Positions 23,111-35,645 of a stretch of DNA of 64,000 bases are shown here, in pieces. Location of the stretch: NCBI GenBank assembly GCA_030544235.1, contig CM060484.1, positions 19,836,031 through 19,900,030 on the forward strand, read 5' to 3'. The translations under genes and the position numbers were made by a program. This DNA is from Lepturacanthus savala (taxonomy: Eukaryota > Chordata > Actinopteri > Scombriformes > Trichiuridae). The notes below the pieces were generated by a model. That model was not told the origin of the DNA and did not search any database. It was given only the letters and a program-made list of their open reading frames with translations. Position 1 is the first letter of the stretch. Every line of letters begins with the position of its first letter.

Positions 23111-24486
23111 TTCTAATATCATTTCAAACACTTCAGATGTTTTTGACCATGAATACGTCACTGCTATCATGACCTGACAGGTGTAGCATCAGGAACTGAG
23201 AGTGTGTGTCAGAGAACACGTCAGCTGGGCATCTTTAGGAGACTCGCCGTGGCCTTGATACAGCAGCATTGTTTTTGTTTTTCGCTCAGTCGCCTTGACC
23301 GGCCCAGCTCACACCCAAACCCAGAGCGGAAGCTGCGCAGGCTCCAGAAACCCGGCGGTTTTCCCTCTTCTCTTTGAAGAGCTGCTGGCAGAGTGTTCAA
23401 AGCCCCTCTGTCTCAGCACCGGCTCCTAAAATAATGTGCGGTGAATGTAACGCAGCTGCACAGCTGAGCGGGAACAGGCAACCGATGCCTCGCTTTACCC
23501 GGGTTTTTCAGCGTTTCGTACGTTTTCCAGTACATTCCCTGCATTCTGCGCGACGAAATTCAAGCATCACCATAGCTGCCGCTTGTGTTTGATTCAACAG
23601 CGCCGAGAAATATTACTCCTCGCGTCCCACGTGTCTGATACTGAATCCACTCGGGCTGCCACTGAGCGGTTTCTGTGGTGCTGATGCAGCAACAGTTTCT
23701 AGTCCTATAAAAATGTTCCAGTGACACAGACAAAACACACACACACACACACACTGGCTGCCGAGTACAATGATGAGGTCATTGTTGGTCAAGTCTGTTT
23801 TGCATTGTGTGAATAGACAGCAGCTGTAGTGCCCATTCTTGATATTGGGAGCTTATGTAACCCAGTTTACACTGACAATATGTATTGTTTGTCCAGTAAC
23901 AGATGTTCCCACATGGTTAACAATTGTAAATCCCGTTTATAAAGTTCATACAAGCTTTGAATAAACATGCGTTTGACCTTTAAAAACCTGCCAGGTGAGG
24001 ACGTGCACCTTTAGGAAAACATCTGTTTTTTGTGCCTGATTTGTCTCCATTTTCTTTAAATATTTGCTCAGTTTCTTTTCCAAGCAGCTTGTTGAACACT
24101 ATGCGGAGTCGGTGCGTTGCAGGGATTAGTGTGTGTGTGAGTGAATGGGTCCTGGATGCTTCCTAACACCTGTGTTGTGCATGTAGGCCTGCAGGGATGG
24201 AGCTCCTGAGCCGCCTGTTTTAATGAGAGCGCTCTGCTCAGCCTCACATGCCTCTCATTACTGCCCAGAGAGACAGAGCGAGGAGACGAGGACATGGGTT
24301 TCGAGGGATGAATATGAACCAGATGGAAAGTAATGAAACATATGTCTTATTCTTGTCTTTCCTCGCTGCCAGATCCATAATATTACTGTTTGATGTGTCA
24401 CGGCCTTGATAAATACAACCTTTGATTTAGATTAAACAGTCTATAGTGTCACATTTCTGGCTCCTGCAGGGCCAGCTATAATACAA
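23111..24486. other. Intron-like sequence, nothing specific
   Basis: No exon recognised. A short CA tract (23736-23753) is present. A GC-richer patch near 23260-23480 has no recognisable product. Confidence 0.45.
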
Positions 24487-25226
24487 ACTTAAAGCAATAG
24501 TTTGACGTTTGAGGATATACTCGCCTTTTTTTGTTGCCAAGAATTAGATAAAGAGTACGGTCACCACCTTTATGTGTGTCTGTCTGCAGCTGCAGCCAAC
24601 AGGCGGTTAGCATAGCTTAGCATAAAGGGGAAAAAAGTTACTGTAGTCTATAAAATCAGAAATCAGGAAATGAAAATGGATGTTATAATTTTGCAGGAAT
24701 GTCTTCAAATATCTTCAGATCAGTCAAAAAACAATAGAATCATCACATCTGAAAAGCTGCAACAAACAAATGCCCTTTTATGCTTAAAAATATGAAAATA
24801 GTTGCATCTTCATTTTCTGTTGACTGATTAAGCAACTAATTGTTTGCAGCTCTACTGGTGAATTATCATGCATTATTCATACCAGGGTCATAAAGTAGGA
24901 AATGTATAATCAATATTGTTAACTGCATCTGTGCTTTTCATGCTAGAACATTTTTAGAGCATTCAACCACCTGTAAAACCACAAGTTGTCGTTCTATAAC
25001 TTCAGTTTCTATATGATTTGAACAGATGACATTTAACATGTGAATAATGAGCTTTATTGGTGCTCGTTAATCCTTTGGACAGGGCCAGACTAGCTGTTTC
25101 CCCCCTTTATGCTAAACTAAGCTGAAAACCAGACATGAGAAGGGTGTCAAATCTTCTCATCTAACACTCCTGCAACAAAGCGGAAAAAAACACATTTTCC
25201 AAAATGTCGAGCTATTCCCTCAAATG
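24487..25226 (+). mobile_element. Inverted-repeat element copy 2, split by a nested hAT fragment
   Basis: The left end (AAAGCAATAGTTTGACGTTT) and the right end (AAAATGTCGAGCTATTCCCTCAAA) are inverted versions of one another, consistent with termini of a non-autonomous DNA element. The left half has TTAGCATAGCTTAGCATAAA; the right half has its counterpart TTATGCTAAACTAAGCTGAA after a GCTGTTTCCCCCC stretch. The middle is interrupted, including a hAT-type fragment at 24700-24857. Confidence 0.65.
24700..24857 (+). repeat. hAT-type short element, right-end fragment (nested)
   Basis: Ends GACTGATTAAGCAACTAATTG then TTTGCAGCTCTACTG, matching the right terminus of the hAT family, and sits inside the 24487-25226 element, so it inserted later. 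Confidence 0.6.
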
Positions 25227-26834
25227 ATGAAAACCCACATACTTCCCCTTCTGCTCGGCTCCCCTGTTCCCAAAGCCCTTCAATACTGTAAGAAAGACTC
25301 TTTTGTGGTGGGTCTGGGCTGCAGTGAACATCCCTACAGGCATCCCCCAGTCCCCACTTAATAGCCTGCCCCCAGCTGTGGAACTTAACTAGGAGGTATT
25401 TGCAAGTATGGGCATTTTTGGCATGACTTAAAGGGGCCAAAATGGTAGCTGGATACACCAGCGTTTTGGGGGAAATCCGCTCAGCTGTGGAAATTTGCGT
25501 GTATCCACTTTTGTAATTGTAAAAATGCCCCCAAAAAAAGAATCCACAGTGTTGAGGGTTGGGCTGAGGTGGTCCCTCAACTCAAAGCATCAATCTGCTG
25601 CTAAACCATATCTCTGTTATTACGAATTTGTCCGTGAAATGACCTGTTTATTTCATCAGATCCCAGTGTGGGAACAGCGAGGAGTCACCTGCAACTTTTT
25701 CACCCCGACGCTGCTGCTGAACAAACTGACTGAAAAAAAAAATCAAACCACACATCACAAATCCGGTCAGTGTTTGGTGTTATACCCAACAGATGTTTCC
25801 TATTCTTCCCAGCTGACTGAATATGAAAAATAAAAAATGAAGGTTTAATTCAATGGAAGATCATTGATTTAGAAGCCTGCTGTACGACTGCTATTGCTGT
25901 TTATTAGTGTAGTGAGAGTCGCACTGATCCCTGTGAAGCTGCTGTGTTATTTCAAGCTTATTTCAGGGATTTTATTGCGAAATACCGCTTGTTTTTCCAC
26001 TGTTCATAAACTCGACGTCAATTCTGATCACGCCGTATTTTATTATGTTATATTCCCTTATCGGAGCATCGCTTTTCATACAAACGGATCAAACTGTGGA
26101 GGTGGTGTTTCCGCAGGCCGTGCTGCACACTGGGATGGTGTGTGTTTCAGCCACTTAGGCACAAATCATTACTCGATCTGTGCAAAACTCCACCTTTAGC
26201 TTCCTTTTAAAATAAATCTATTGACGTGTGCACGGTTATCTTCGCGCAATCTGCTTTATTCATCCCACGTTAGTGCTTTTATGCTCTGTTAGTGGAAAGT
26301 TTTTCAATCCTGCTAATGTTTTCACTATCGAACTCCCGACTATTGAACTGGCCGTTAACAGAGCTGAGTGCCTCCCTCTTTCTCTCTCTGGATAATATCC
26401 GTTAAAAGGCCTCAGCGGTCAGAGTAGAAGGGAAGGGAGTTGTCCATTAGTTAATTATCTACAGTCTCACGTACGTATGTGTGCCATTAGTGTGAAGACG
26501 GAGGGGTAACCCGAATCTGCTGCTGACAGCGGGAAGATGTTTGAATGTCTGTGGTCCTGTTGAGTTTTCATCGGTTAGATCTGAAAGAATGATCGGTTTC
26601 CTGCCACATGGGATATATCGATGCTGTGATGATTTATTATTAGTTCCTCTAAGTGTTATTGCAGGGTTTATGGTGGGAGCAGGCCCCTTCGACTTCACTA
26701 ATGTCAACAGAAATGATTATACTTTCGTGAAATAAAACATTAAATTATAATCACATCATAACACGAATTTTAATCTAAATGAGAGACGTCACATGACCGC
26801 CGCTCAACATCCTCTATGTCCATGTGCCATAAAT
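25227..26834. other. Intron-like sequence, nothing recognised
   Basis: Short open frames on both strands without recognisable protein motifs, and no clear repeat. Confidence 0.45.
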
Positions 26835-26945
26835 TGGCTTTTTTTAATCCAGTTTTAAGCCACAATTTTACCACATTTTTACTGTTGTAGCTTTTGGTAA
26901 AAGGGCTGTGTCTTTAACTGGATAAAAGGTTTTTAGTCCTTGGAC
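26835..26945 (+). repeat. Three-copy diverged repeat, copy 1
   Basis: ATCCAGTTTTAAGCCACAATTTTACCAC and the following TTTAACTGGATAAAAGG resemble 36580-36668 and 38338-38450 in order and content. No termini are visible, so the class is unknown. Only the phrases 'GTTTTAAGCCACA' and 'TTTAAC..GATTAA' are strongly shared. Confidence 0.45.
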
Positions 26946-29204
26946 GTGTGTAGTTTCTGGTGTTTTCTCGTGGTGAGGTTGCAGACTGCAACCAACCATG
27001 GATGTATTATAAAACCTGGATAGGGTACTGCCTCTCAGCAGCATGCTATTTTTCCCAGTGGCCATTAGTGGTACTGCAACAAAAAATCCCATGTGACTCA
27101 AAAAGCAGTTTTTCCATAGACCGCGATAAGGCAAGATGACAGCCCCAACTTTAACCCCTGTTAATTACTAATCTTTGTATTCCATATTTTTAAATCATAG
27201 ACTTTTTGTTCATTAAAAACATTTCTAATGGCCAGAAAAGCTCTGGAAAATCTTGACGGGTTTTTATTTATTAATTAATTTTTTTAAATTTATTTACTCA
27301 CAGTTTACACGTTCTGATGGGAGGCCCCAGAGCATCATGGGAGGTGACTCTACTGATCAGTCTCTGTGGGTTGCATAACATGGAAATAAACCTTTGTGTC
27401 AGGACCTTTTTCGGTGTATGTGCCATGGAGCAACTTCCACTGAAATGAATGGCGGCCATTTTTCAGTCCGGTATCCAGTTATATATTACATCCATGCAAA
27501 CAACTGAATAACCTGAGCGTTTAGCAGGAGCTCAACACAAAAAAATGCAGAAGGGTGTTAAGGTCAGGATGTGGGTAACTGGGATTTTGTGATTTAACAC
27601 CTTTCACACAGAGCTTATATATAATTTGACCCACTTACTTACATGGTTGGCTTTATAGCTTATATAATATACATTATACAATGTGTTTTTTGTGCGCTAA
27701 ACATTATGCAACATTGCCACAGGGACACACGTTACGTCAAATGAGGGATGCAGACATCAGCCTCTCTCTCTCTCTCTCTTTTTAGGAACACGTGAAAGAG
27801 TTTAAAAGTTTCTCCAGGTGCAGTCACTCCTCCGTCTCAGATTTACAGTAGATGGAAAATACCAATAAGCAAAGCAAGAGAACAAAGATAATTGTTTTTG
27901 TTGTCGAAGCCAACAGCGACTGAACTGTGGCTCTCTGGAGATGGTGTGGTTTTGTGATTTGAGCTCATAGTCGTATTGTCTTCTGCCGTCTCTGCAGGTA
28001 GCGAGGAGCGCGGGAGGAATCTGACATCATTCGGATTTAACCGCAGAGCCGGGTTCACCACGAGGTTCCACACAAGAGGTTGGTGGTGTCATGTCCAAAG
28101 GAACTTATACAACAGTCACGTTTGTTTGCATTTAGATGTTTTCTATATCCTTTTATCCTCTCATGTGTAGAGGGGTTTCCTCAGGAGATGGGAGACTCTT
28201 TGGAGTTGTGGCAAAACAAGCAGTTTCCTGCTTTTCTTGTAATGATATATTTGGGGTTCCTGGCACCTGTCTGTGACTGGTGGAAAAGCAACTTTTTCCC
28301 ATTGCTCCTATTGTTCCAAGCAGGTGTTATCTAACATTACTCATTTGAATGAATGAGTGTGCATCTTAAATGTGGAAATTTAGTTTTGCACATTCAGAAA
28401 CAAAAAAAAAACAACAAAAAAGAGGAAGCAACAGAGCCTGAGAAATTCTGACTTTTAGTTTACAGTAAATGACAAATGTATATCCCACACTGGGATCTAT
28501 ATATATATATATATATATAATTACAATTTGTAATTTCACCAACTTCAAAAAAGGCTGTAAATCAATCAATTATATAATAATTGCATGACTGGCCATAGTT
28601 AATCCAGAATCAATTTAAGTTAGTCACACATTTTTTATCTGTCTGCTGCTGCTGTGAAGGGACTTTTTCAAGTGTTAGTAGTCTTATCAGAATGTGAGTG
28701 AACAAGATATACTGGCTTTATTGTTGGAAATCAATTATATGCTGCGGTCATAATTTATGGAAACCTCAAGATCAACAGGCGACATTTAAATGTTCCATTA
28801 CTTCAGTATTTACTCCCTGGATCCTTCACTTCAAAAGTAAATCACACAATGTAATCGCGTCCAACCTCACGAGGGAAAAATAAAGACATTCCCTTGTGTC
28901 CCGGGATAAAAGCAGGATAACACAAAATAAAACGAACAATAAATAAAGTGAGCAGGAAACAGTGGAAAAGGAGTGTGAGTGAAAGAATCTGTGGTAACTC
29001 GGTTCACAGATACAATAACCACACAGAACTCTGAGCTTTGAAGCTGTTCACAAAACTATTTTCTTTATTCATTGTTCCTTCATAGATGCCATCTGACTTC
29101 ATGCCAGAAGCTAAACTACAGATGAGGTTCATTATAACAGAAACTCCATCAATGACACCTAAAAAATAATGAGACCCACAGAAGACAGCATATTATACAG
29201 CTAA
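26946..29204. other. Intron-like sequence with simple repeats
   Basis: No exon recognised. Simple tracts: (CT)n 27762-27779 and (AT)n 28497-28519. An upstream region around 27420 holds a phrase also seen near 22124. Confidence 0.45.
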
Positions 29205-29540
29205 TTAGAACTGCATATTTTGATAGTTGATTAATCTATCAATTATTGAAGCAATTGATCGATTAGTTGTTTGGTTCATAAAATGGTGTAAAATGTTTCC
29301 TAAAGATGAAGATTCAATCTCAAATGTCTTTTTTTGGTCAGACCAGTAGTCCATAACCCAAAGATTATTAGTTTGCTGTTATAGAAAACTAAAGAAACCA
29401 GAAAATCATCCGATTTGAGAAGCTGTAACTACAGAATTTGGACACTTTCTTGTTAAAAAAGACTTAAAATCGATTAATCAATGGTGACTAATGTAATAGT
29501 TGACAACTAATAAATTAATTGTCTAATCATCACATCTCAG
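29205..29540 (+). repeat. hAT-type short element, long degraded copy
   Basis: Contains TTGATCGATTAGTTGTTTGG, TCAGACCAGTAGTCCATAACCC, GAAAACTAAAGAAACCAGAAA, GATTTGAGAAGCTGTAACTA and AATCGATTAATCAATGG, the full internal order of the hAT family. Terminal bases are too diverged to place target duplications. Confidence 0.65.
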
Positions 29541-30132
29541 GCTGCTTGTCTATACTTGTTAAAGAAATAACATGTTTTCCTTCTACTATTTTATTTAGAT
29601 CATTTTAGAAGCCTGTGAAGTTAAGGTGAAACAGTCATTTACAAGGAAAATCACTTATTTTGTTGCAGAAATGTCCTTTTTTTCACTTTTACTACCTAAC
29701 AGCTCCTGTTCCTGTATCAGAGTGAAACTGAAGGTAAAACAGCATCTTCACACGTGCTGTATTTTCATTACCCGCCTCTCTGACTCTGATAATCTGTCTG
29801 GTATATTTATCTGGATGAAGTAGGAAGTTGGGGGTGTTTTGGGGGCGTGAGGGGGTGGCTCATGTTTTTCCGATATGAAAGCAAACAATGGAATGAGAGA
29901 TATTGAGCAGGGACCACCTGTGAAGGTCATTTTCAAAGTGGAAAGCCCCCGTTAGGATAATAAACAGAGTTTGTCACTTTGCTCCTAAAATAGGGCGACT
30001 TGATGTCAGCGGCAGCAGCTTCCTGTTATCTCGTGGTTGTTTTCTGCCTCTTTTGTCTCCACGGACACATCAATGAGTGAATACGCAGCCACTTCACTTT
30101 TTTCTATCAGGAAGTTACTTAAAACTGTCATG
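29541..30132. other. Intron-like sequence, nothing recognised
   Basis: No coding or repeat signature beyond short simple tracts. Confidence 0.45.
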
Positions 30133-30134
30133 TA

Positions 30135-30576
30135 TACAGCTCTGGAAAAAAATAAGAGATCATTAAGAGGCATTTTGTTCTGAAATCAGCATCTCTACAT
30201 GTATTCCAGCCATTCCATTTCAGCGTCTGTTGAATTCCAACATGTGAACACCTCATTCTACTTAAAGAGGAACCAGGAGTGGAATAAAGTCACCCAAGAA
30301 CAATGGTAAAGACTGTGGAGAGCAAGACGCAGGAAAGCTGGGATTAAAAATAAAGGTTATGGCAGAAAATATTGATTTCTGAACTCTTCTTTAATGTGAA
30401 CATTAGTATGATGTTATTTTAAAATGAATTTATTATAATAGGATCATTTATGATAATATTTTTATTTGGAATTTGGGGGAAATGATGTTCCTTTTGCCCA
30501 AACACATACCTATAAGTAGTAAAATCAGAAAAACTGATAATTTTGCAGTGGTTTCTTATTATTTTCCAGAGCTGTA
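30135..30576 (-). mobile_element. TA-flanked MITE with TACAGCTCTGG ends (Tc1/mariner-type)
   Basis: Left end TACAGCTCTGGAAAAAAATA and right end ATTATTTTCCAGAGCTGTA are inverted copies, bounded by TA on both sides, as expected for Tc1/mariner insertion. It is about 440 bp with no transposase. I recall closely similar elements in other teleost genomes. The minus orientation is a judgement from that recalled family and could be reversed. Confidence 0.8.
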
Positions 30577-30639
30577 TGTGTATAGTTTTACATCTTCTCT
30601 CTGCAGCGCTACAAAAACAGGTGGTTTTGTGTCTGTCTC

Positions 30640-30708
30640 TCCTCTGATTGGCTGTGTGCATTTCAACGTGGATTAACCTCTTGGAACATGGGGTCAATAT
30701 TTATTACC
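30640..30708 (+). repeat. Short repeat shared with 47094-47165
   Basis: TCTCCTCTGATTGGCTGTGT then TTGGAACATGGGGTCAATAT and TTATTACCTA recur at 47094-47165 with few changes. About 70 bases, class unknown. Confidence 0.7.
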
Positions 30709-33549
30709 TATTTTTTTTTCCAGACATGTATTTTAGTTTCTATCTATTTATTCCCAGTTGTTATCCGAGGATGTCTCTTCTGATTTACTCGGGACACATG
30801 AGACATGACTGCTATATTCTCCGCCAAGTCAGCTCTAACGCAGACAGATTTTTCCTATTGTATCTGCAGGATACTGCGGTGGTGTCCGTGTCCGCCGTGT
30901 TTTGGTATAATCCGACACGGACTGCTTTCCCTTCAACACTCACCTCTTTGTCTGCGAGAGAAAAGCGCTTACATCTCTCGCTTTACTCCCCCAAAACCGG
31001 CCCGACGACACCGGCGCGCGCTTCTTCGTTTCCCAGCCGCCCCGCCTGGTCCTCTCGTGTCCTCCTGTGTCCTCCTTTTCTCTCGCTTGTCTCGGCCGCT
31101 CACCTCCTCCACGAGCCCCAGAGCCGGGATGATATCTCTTGATGCCTCTATGAAACTTGAAGCAGACCTCCCTTCACCCCCCCATAACCCCACGTGTTCC
31201 TCCCAGTGCTTACTTTTGATTTGGAGCAGAGTATCAGGTTAAGCTCGGCGTGGCCACAACAGCGATGGCTCTGCCCCCCGGGGGGTGTTTGAATAAAGCA
31301 GCCAGGCGAGGTCTCAGCTTGCAGGGGGAGTTTGTGTTGTTTTGTGCTACAGTGGGAAACTCGGCTGGGTCTCGGCAGGTCAGAGCCACAGGGAAGTCGG
31401 GATTAAACCGCACTCATCCCGAGCACAAAACATAGCTCGAACAATGGCCTCGGCCCTCCAGAGATCTGCCGAATACCACCCGACCCCCGAGCCCAGCGGA
31501 GCAGCTGATTTCCTGAGTTGGGCCTGGAAAACAGAAGCACCTGGGGGGGGGGGGGGGGGGATTTGAGGTGGAAGGACTCCTCTGCTGCAGCCCCCCCTGC
31601 GTTTATGGATCCCGAGGCTACTAGCGAGGTGGGGCTGGAAATGGTTAAGCATAATGGAGACAGTGTTAGGCCTGAGGCCCCCCCCGACTCTGCAGCTGGA
31701 ACAGTGGGAAACAGAGAAGTGCTGGGGCTCCTCGGGGCTCCAGGTCCATCAGCAGTCAGAGGAAGTAGGTGTGAAGAATGTAACCTTTAATTTCTTAAAG
31801 CAATACTTCACACAGTGGAATATTTCCCTTCTTTTTTAAGCACACTTGCTTGATCAAGCACATAAAAGAATACATCTTCAATGAGGCTGTCGAACAAATG
31901 TGTCAAGTGTGTCTATTTTAGACTTGTAAGACTCTAACTAAGACTCCTGACTGCTTCGTCATTGCATGATGAAGCAGCTTTATATCGGAACCTTCCACTT
32001 GATGTGTTCAAGTACAGTTGGACGTCAGAGCTCAGAGATCTTTCAATGCAACATATTCACATTGTTACTTTTTAGTCATAGTTAGTTTTTCAGGTTGGAT
32101 TTTTTAGCAACACATGAAGTTCTTGGATGTGATACTTCACAACTGGTTCTCAACACGTCTTTGAATGCACCACTGAATTATCTCTGTGCTTTCAGTTTGT
32201 CAAAATACAATACAACAACTTACAAATGATTAATGCTATGTTTTTTAACATGAAAATGGGTCAGTAACAAACAGTGCTTGGCAAGATGAGAAAGTCAAAA
32301 GTTTTTTAAAATACAGATTTAAAAGCATTCATCATGTCTCTCAAAATGTAAATTTTCACCAAAAAAAGAATAATACAATTTTAATATTGAATCCCCCGAG
32401 AATATAAAACTAGTTGATAGTGGATTGTTTTAATTTGTTAAAATATTTTTATGAGAATAAAACTATGTGGTATCAGCTTTTTAGGGTGACATCACATGAT
32501 ATTTTTGGCATTATCCTAAATAGATAATAGTTTGCCTAAGCATTACAAATTCTGTATTACAAGACTAAGACCCCTGAATAATTATTGGTTTTACACCTTA
32601 AAATGTACTTAAATGCATATTTCTGTTTCACAACATATAGGACTAATGGGATCCCATGTTACTAGAACCATGTTGTCCTCTCACATTTCAAACCACATTT
32701 TCTCAAATGGGACGACGAAAATATACTGAAATATGAAACTGTATATCTTAACTTATCTTCACTTAACTTCACAGCAGAAGTTCCTGTTGGAAGATTAACC
32801 TGTAACCAGCCTGTAGCATCACATGTGGAGTCTGTGAATTCAATTACACTACACTCCAGTTGACAGCAGACCTGATCATTAGCATTTGGTAGGAAAAAAG
32901 AGATAGATGCATTTGAGCTTTGGTGTCCCATATTTCTCAGCCAGGCAGACCCTTAATGGATTTCTATCTATAAAGACAGACCAGTTTCTCCTGCTTTGTT
33001 TTCCTCACAACAAACAAACAGCAGTGCTGATTGTTGCCCTGCGGCACAAGAATGGATCTTATCTCCGTTTTGCTCAGCAGATTTCAACCTTCAGCCTCAA
33101 CAACTCTGGCTGATATTTAATTCCTCAGAGATGCTGAACAGACAGATGGAGGCAAGCCGGGGCCACGGAAAAAAAATTTCACAAGATGGCGTCGATTGAA
33201 CCCGGCTCTGTTGACCGCGGCATGTTGGCCACCCACTTTGAAGCCAGCCTGCGATATGTCAGATGGTCTTTGTTTTCCATCACCTTCTTAACCTCCATGG
33301 CGTGGGCTCGCCATGCGAGGGGCGTAGCGAGGCACCATTGACCTCCGCCTTTCTCACCAGCCGCACAGCTGAGGAATTATCCCGCTGCACCTCATCACCC
33401 AAACCAGGCCGACACACACAGGAACAGATGTTTCCGAGGGGAGAACAGTTGATCACTTAGGCCCAGAAAAAAACAGAGGTTTGCATGTTTAGTGTTGCTG
33501 GGTTCCACATGTGTTCATACATGGCTACGCTGCGTTTTTATTATGTTCT
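30709..33549. other. Intron-like, with a GC/CpG-rich patch at 30.9-31.8 kb
   Basis: From about 30880 to 31770 the sequence is GC-rich with frequent CpG, unlike its AT-rich surroundings, and includes an uninterrupted run of about 18 G at 31543-31560. Open frames run on both strands but show no known domain. It could be a CpG-rich regulatory region. From 31800 to 33500 it is AT-rich and featureless. Confidence 0.45.
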
Positions 33550-33799
33550 ACATTACCATTTAAAAGTTTGGAGGTCACCCAGAGAATTTTGTATTTTCAA
33601 TGAAAAATGGAAGTGTCACACTCTCAGTCAACTGCAAACAAGAGAAAAAACATCCGAGGCAACAGGAGAACGTGTTACAACATCACAACGACAGCTTCGG
33701 TGCCAGCTAAACTGATATTAAAAACCTTTAATTATGGTGCATTTCTTTCAAAAATAAGGACATTTCTAACTGACCCCAAACTTTTGAACAGTAGTGTAC
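33550..33799 (+). mobile_element. Family A MITE frame carrying foreign interior sequence
   Basis: The ends are family A termini: ACCATTTAAAAGTTTGGAGG at the left and GACCCCAAACTTTTGAACAGTAGTGTA at the right. The interior (about 33610-33722) is not MITE sequence; it matches the opposite strand of 49590-49740, including CAAGAGAAAAAACATCCGAG and ACGACAGCTTCGGTGCCAGC. A capture or nested insertion inside the MITE is inferred. Confidence 0.75.
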
Positions 33800-33830
33800 A
33801 TCTCTAAATTGTAAGTTACGTTAGTTAGCT

Positions 33831-34192
33831 GGGCGACACGGTGGTGCAGGGGTTAGCGCTGTTGCCTCACACAGTAAGAAGGTCGCACGTTCAAGACCTC
33901 CTTGGGTCCTGGGTCTGGGACCTTTCTGTGTGGAGTTTGCATGTTCTCCCCGTGTCTGCGTGGGTTTTCACCGGGTACTCCGGCTTCCTCCCACAGTCCA
34001 AAAACATGCTGAGGTTAATTGGAGACTCTAAATTGCCCATAGGTGTGAGTGTGTGAGTGAATGGTGTGTGTGCCCCACGATTGGCTGGCGACCATCTGGG
34101 GTGTATTCCTGCCTCTCGCCGTAATGCACTGGGATTGGCTCCAGCAGACCCCTGTGACCCTAATGAGGAATAAGTGGGTATAGAAGATAATG
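33831..34192 (+). mobile_element. SINE-like element with tRNA-like head
   Basis: Starts GGGCGACACGGTGGTGCAGG with an A-box-like GGTGCAGGGGTTAGCGC and a B-box-like GTTCAAGACC, the internal promoter pattern of tRNA-derived SINEs. The body (TTTGCATGTTCTCCCCGTGT, CTCCGGCTTCCTCCCACAGT, AATTGGAGACTCTAAATTGC, GGCGACCATCTGGGGTG) is one I recall as very common in fish genomes, probably shared with a LINE tail. It ends in AATAAGTGGGTATAGAAGATA. It lies between two family A MITE pieces. Family name not assigned. Confidence 0.75.
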
Positions 34193-34199
34193 GTTTGGT

Positions 34200-34418
34200 T
34201 CCATTGGAACACTGGACTGATAGTTGCTGGAAATGGGCCGATTTCTACATATCGCACCAAAAACCAGACATTTGGAGCTCGAATAGTCATTTACCACATT
34301 AGCAACATATAGAGTGTATTTCTGATTAGTTTAAAGATATCTTCATTGAAAAACAGTGCTTTTCTTTCAAAAATAAGGACATTCCTAAGTGACCCTAAAC
34401 TTTTGAATGGTGGTGTAT
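34200..34418 (-). mobile_element. Family A MITE, truncated, minus orientation
   Basis: Runs from GTTCCATTGGAACACTGG to CCCTAAACTTTTGAATGGTGGTGTATG, the reverse complement of the left half of family A. The break after the CCATT(A/G)GAACAC block is at the same internal base as the truncated copy at 48550-48770. Confidence 0.8.
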
Positions 34419-35119
34419 GTATGTATTTGGAGTAAAAAAAGATAGATGAATATCTGGGATAGATGAAGTTGTTATTTTCTCTCCCCCCATACGCACACAC
34501 ATAGACACACACACACACACAATCCCTCAGTCTTGAGGCGTGATAAGTCTGTGGTCGGCATGTTAGCTCCACACCTCTCGCAGGTGTATTCCCCACTGAC
34601 CCGTGAGCCGTGAGATCTGTTCACCGCTCAGGTTTCTACCCCGTTTCCCATTATTCCTTTTTTTTCTCACCTCCTTCTCTCTTTCCCACGCTGCCATCTT
34701 GCTTCCCCTGCAGCTCAGTGTTGGGATTTCCTCACCTTCAATACATCCTTGTGTTTACGCTCCGGCACTACTCCCCCCAGAAAGTTCATAAATTCAGCAA
34801 ATATAGCCGCAGAGATAACACTCCCACACTCAGATATGGTGAACTACGCCCACGTCTACACAGTGTAATGGATAAAAATGATGTGCTGTCTCACTGGGGG
34901 GAAAAAAACATGAAGAAGATGTTGTCAGGGAAAATATTCTGTAGAAGAAAAGAAAAATAAACGTGCTTTAAGTAAGTTGTTTTAATAGCATCCAACTGTT
35001 TCTGTTAAAATCATGAAATTACCTCAGAGCTTGTTTTTCTGATAAGTCAATGACTGAAATTATCCAGATAAAGATAATAGATGAAAAAACACAGATTTAA
35101 AAAATATATCATAAAATCT
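34419..35119. other. Intron-like sequence, nothing recognised
   Basis: Includes a short CA tract (34505-34521). Short open frames only. Confidence 0.45.
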
Positions 35120-35290
35120 GGAATGGGCAGGAAGTTGATGATGTCATGTGAGAGGAAGCACTGATGATCTTTGGGTTATGGACTGTTGGTCTGGACAAAA
35201 AGACATTTAAGGTTGAATATTCAGCTTTGCGAAACAGTGATCGCCATTTTAAACCATTTCATGAACCAAACAATGAATCAATAAAGTCAC
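35120..35290 (-). repeat. hAT-type fragment with adjoining short repeat
   Basis: GGGCAGGAAGTTGATGATGTC at 35126-35146 recurs at 44279-44299. The following GATGATCTTTGGGTTATGGA, CTGTTGGTCTGGACAAAAAG and CATTTCATGAACCAAACAA are reverse-complement hAT family blocks, so this copy lies on the minus strand. Confidence 0.6.
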
Positions 35291-35584
35291 CTTAATGTGC
35301 GGTATTGTCAAATTGGCTCATTATTGGCTCAAACCCATAGACTTTATCTTGTGCTGGTTTAAAATCACTTTTTTTTTGTTCAGGTCATGTTTTACAAAGA
35401 TAAACCAATAAAAAAAATTGTTCAAGAAAGACATGTTTATATTCCTAAACTAAGCTATAGAAGCAAGTATTGCTTTGGTCATTTTCTGTACTGAAATGAA
35501 GATTTTGGACAAACACACACTGAGTCCAATGCAGACTGAGAGTTAAAAAATATATGGTGCAGAGAGAGCAGATGCGTCTTATCC

Positions 35585-35645
<61 letters not shown>

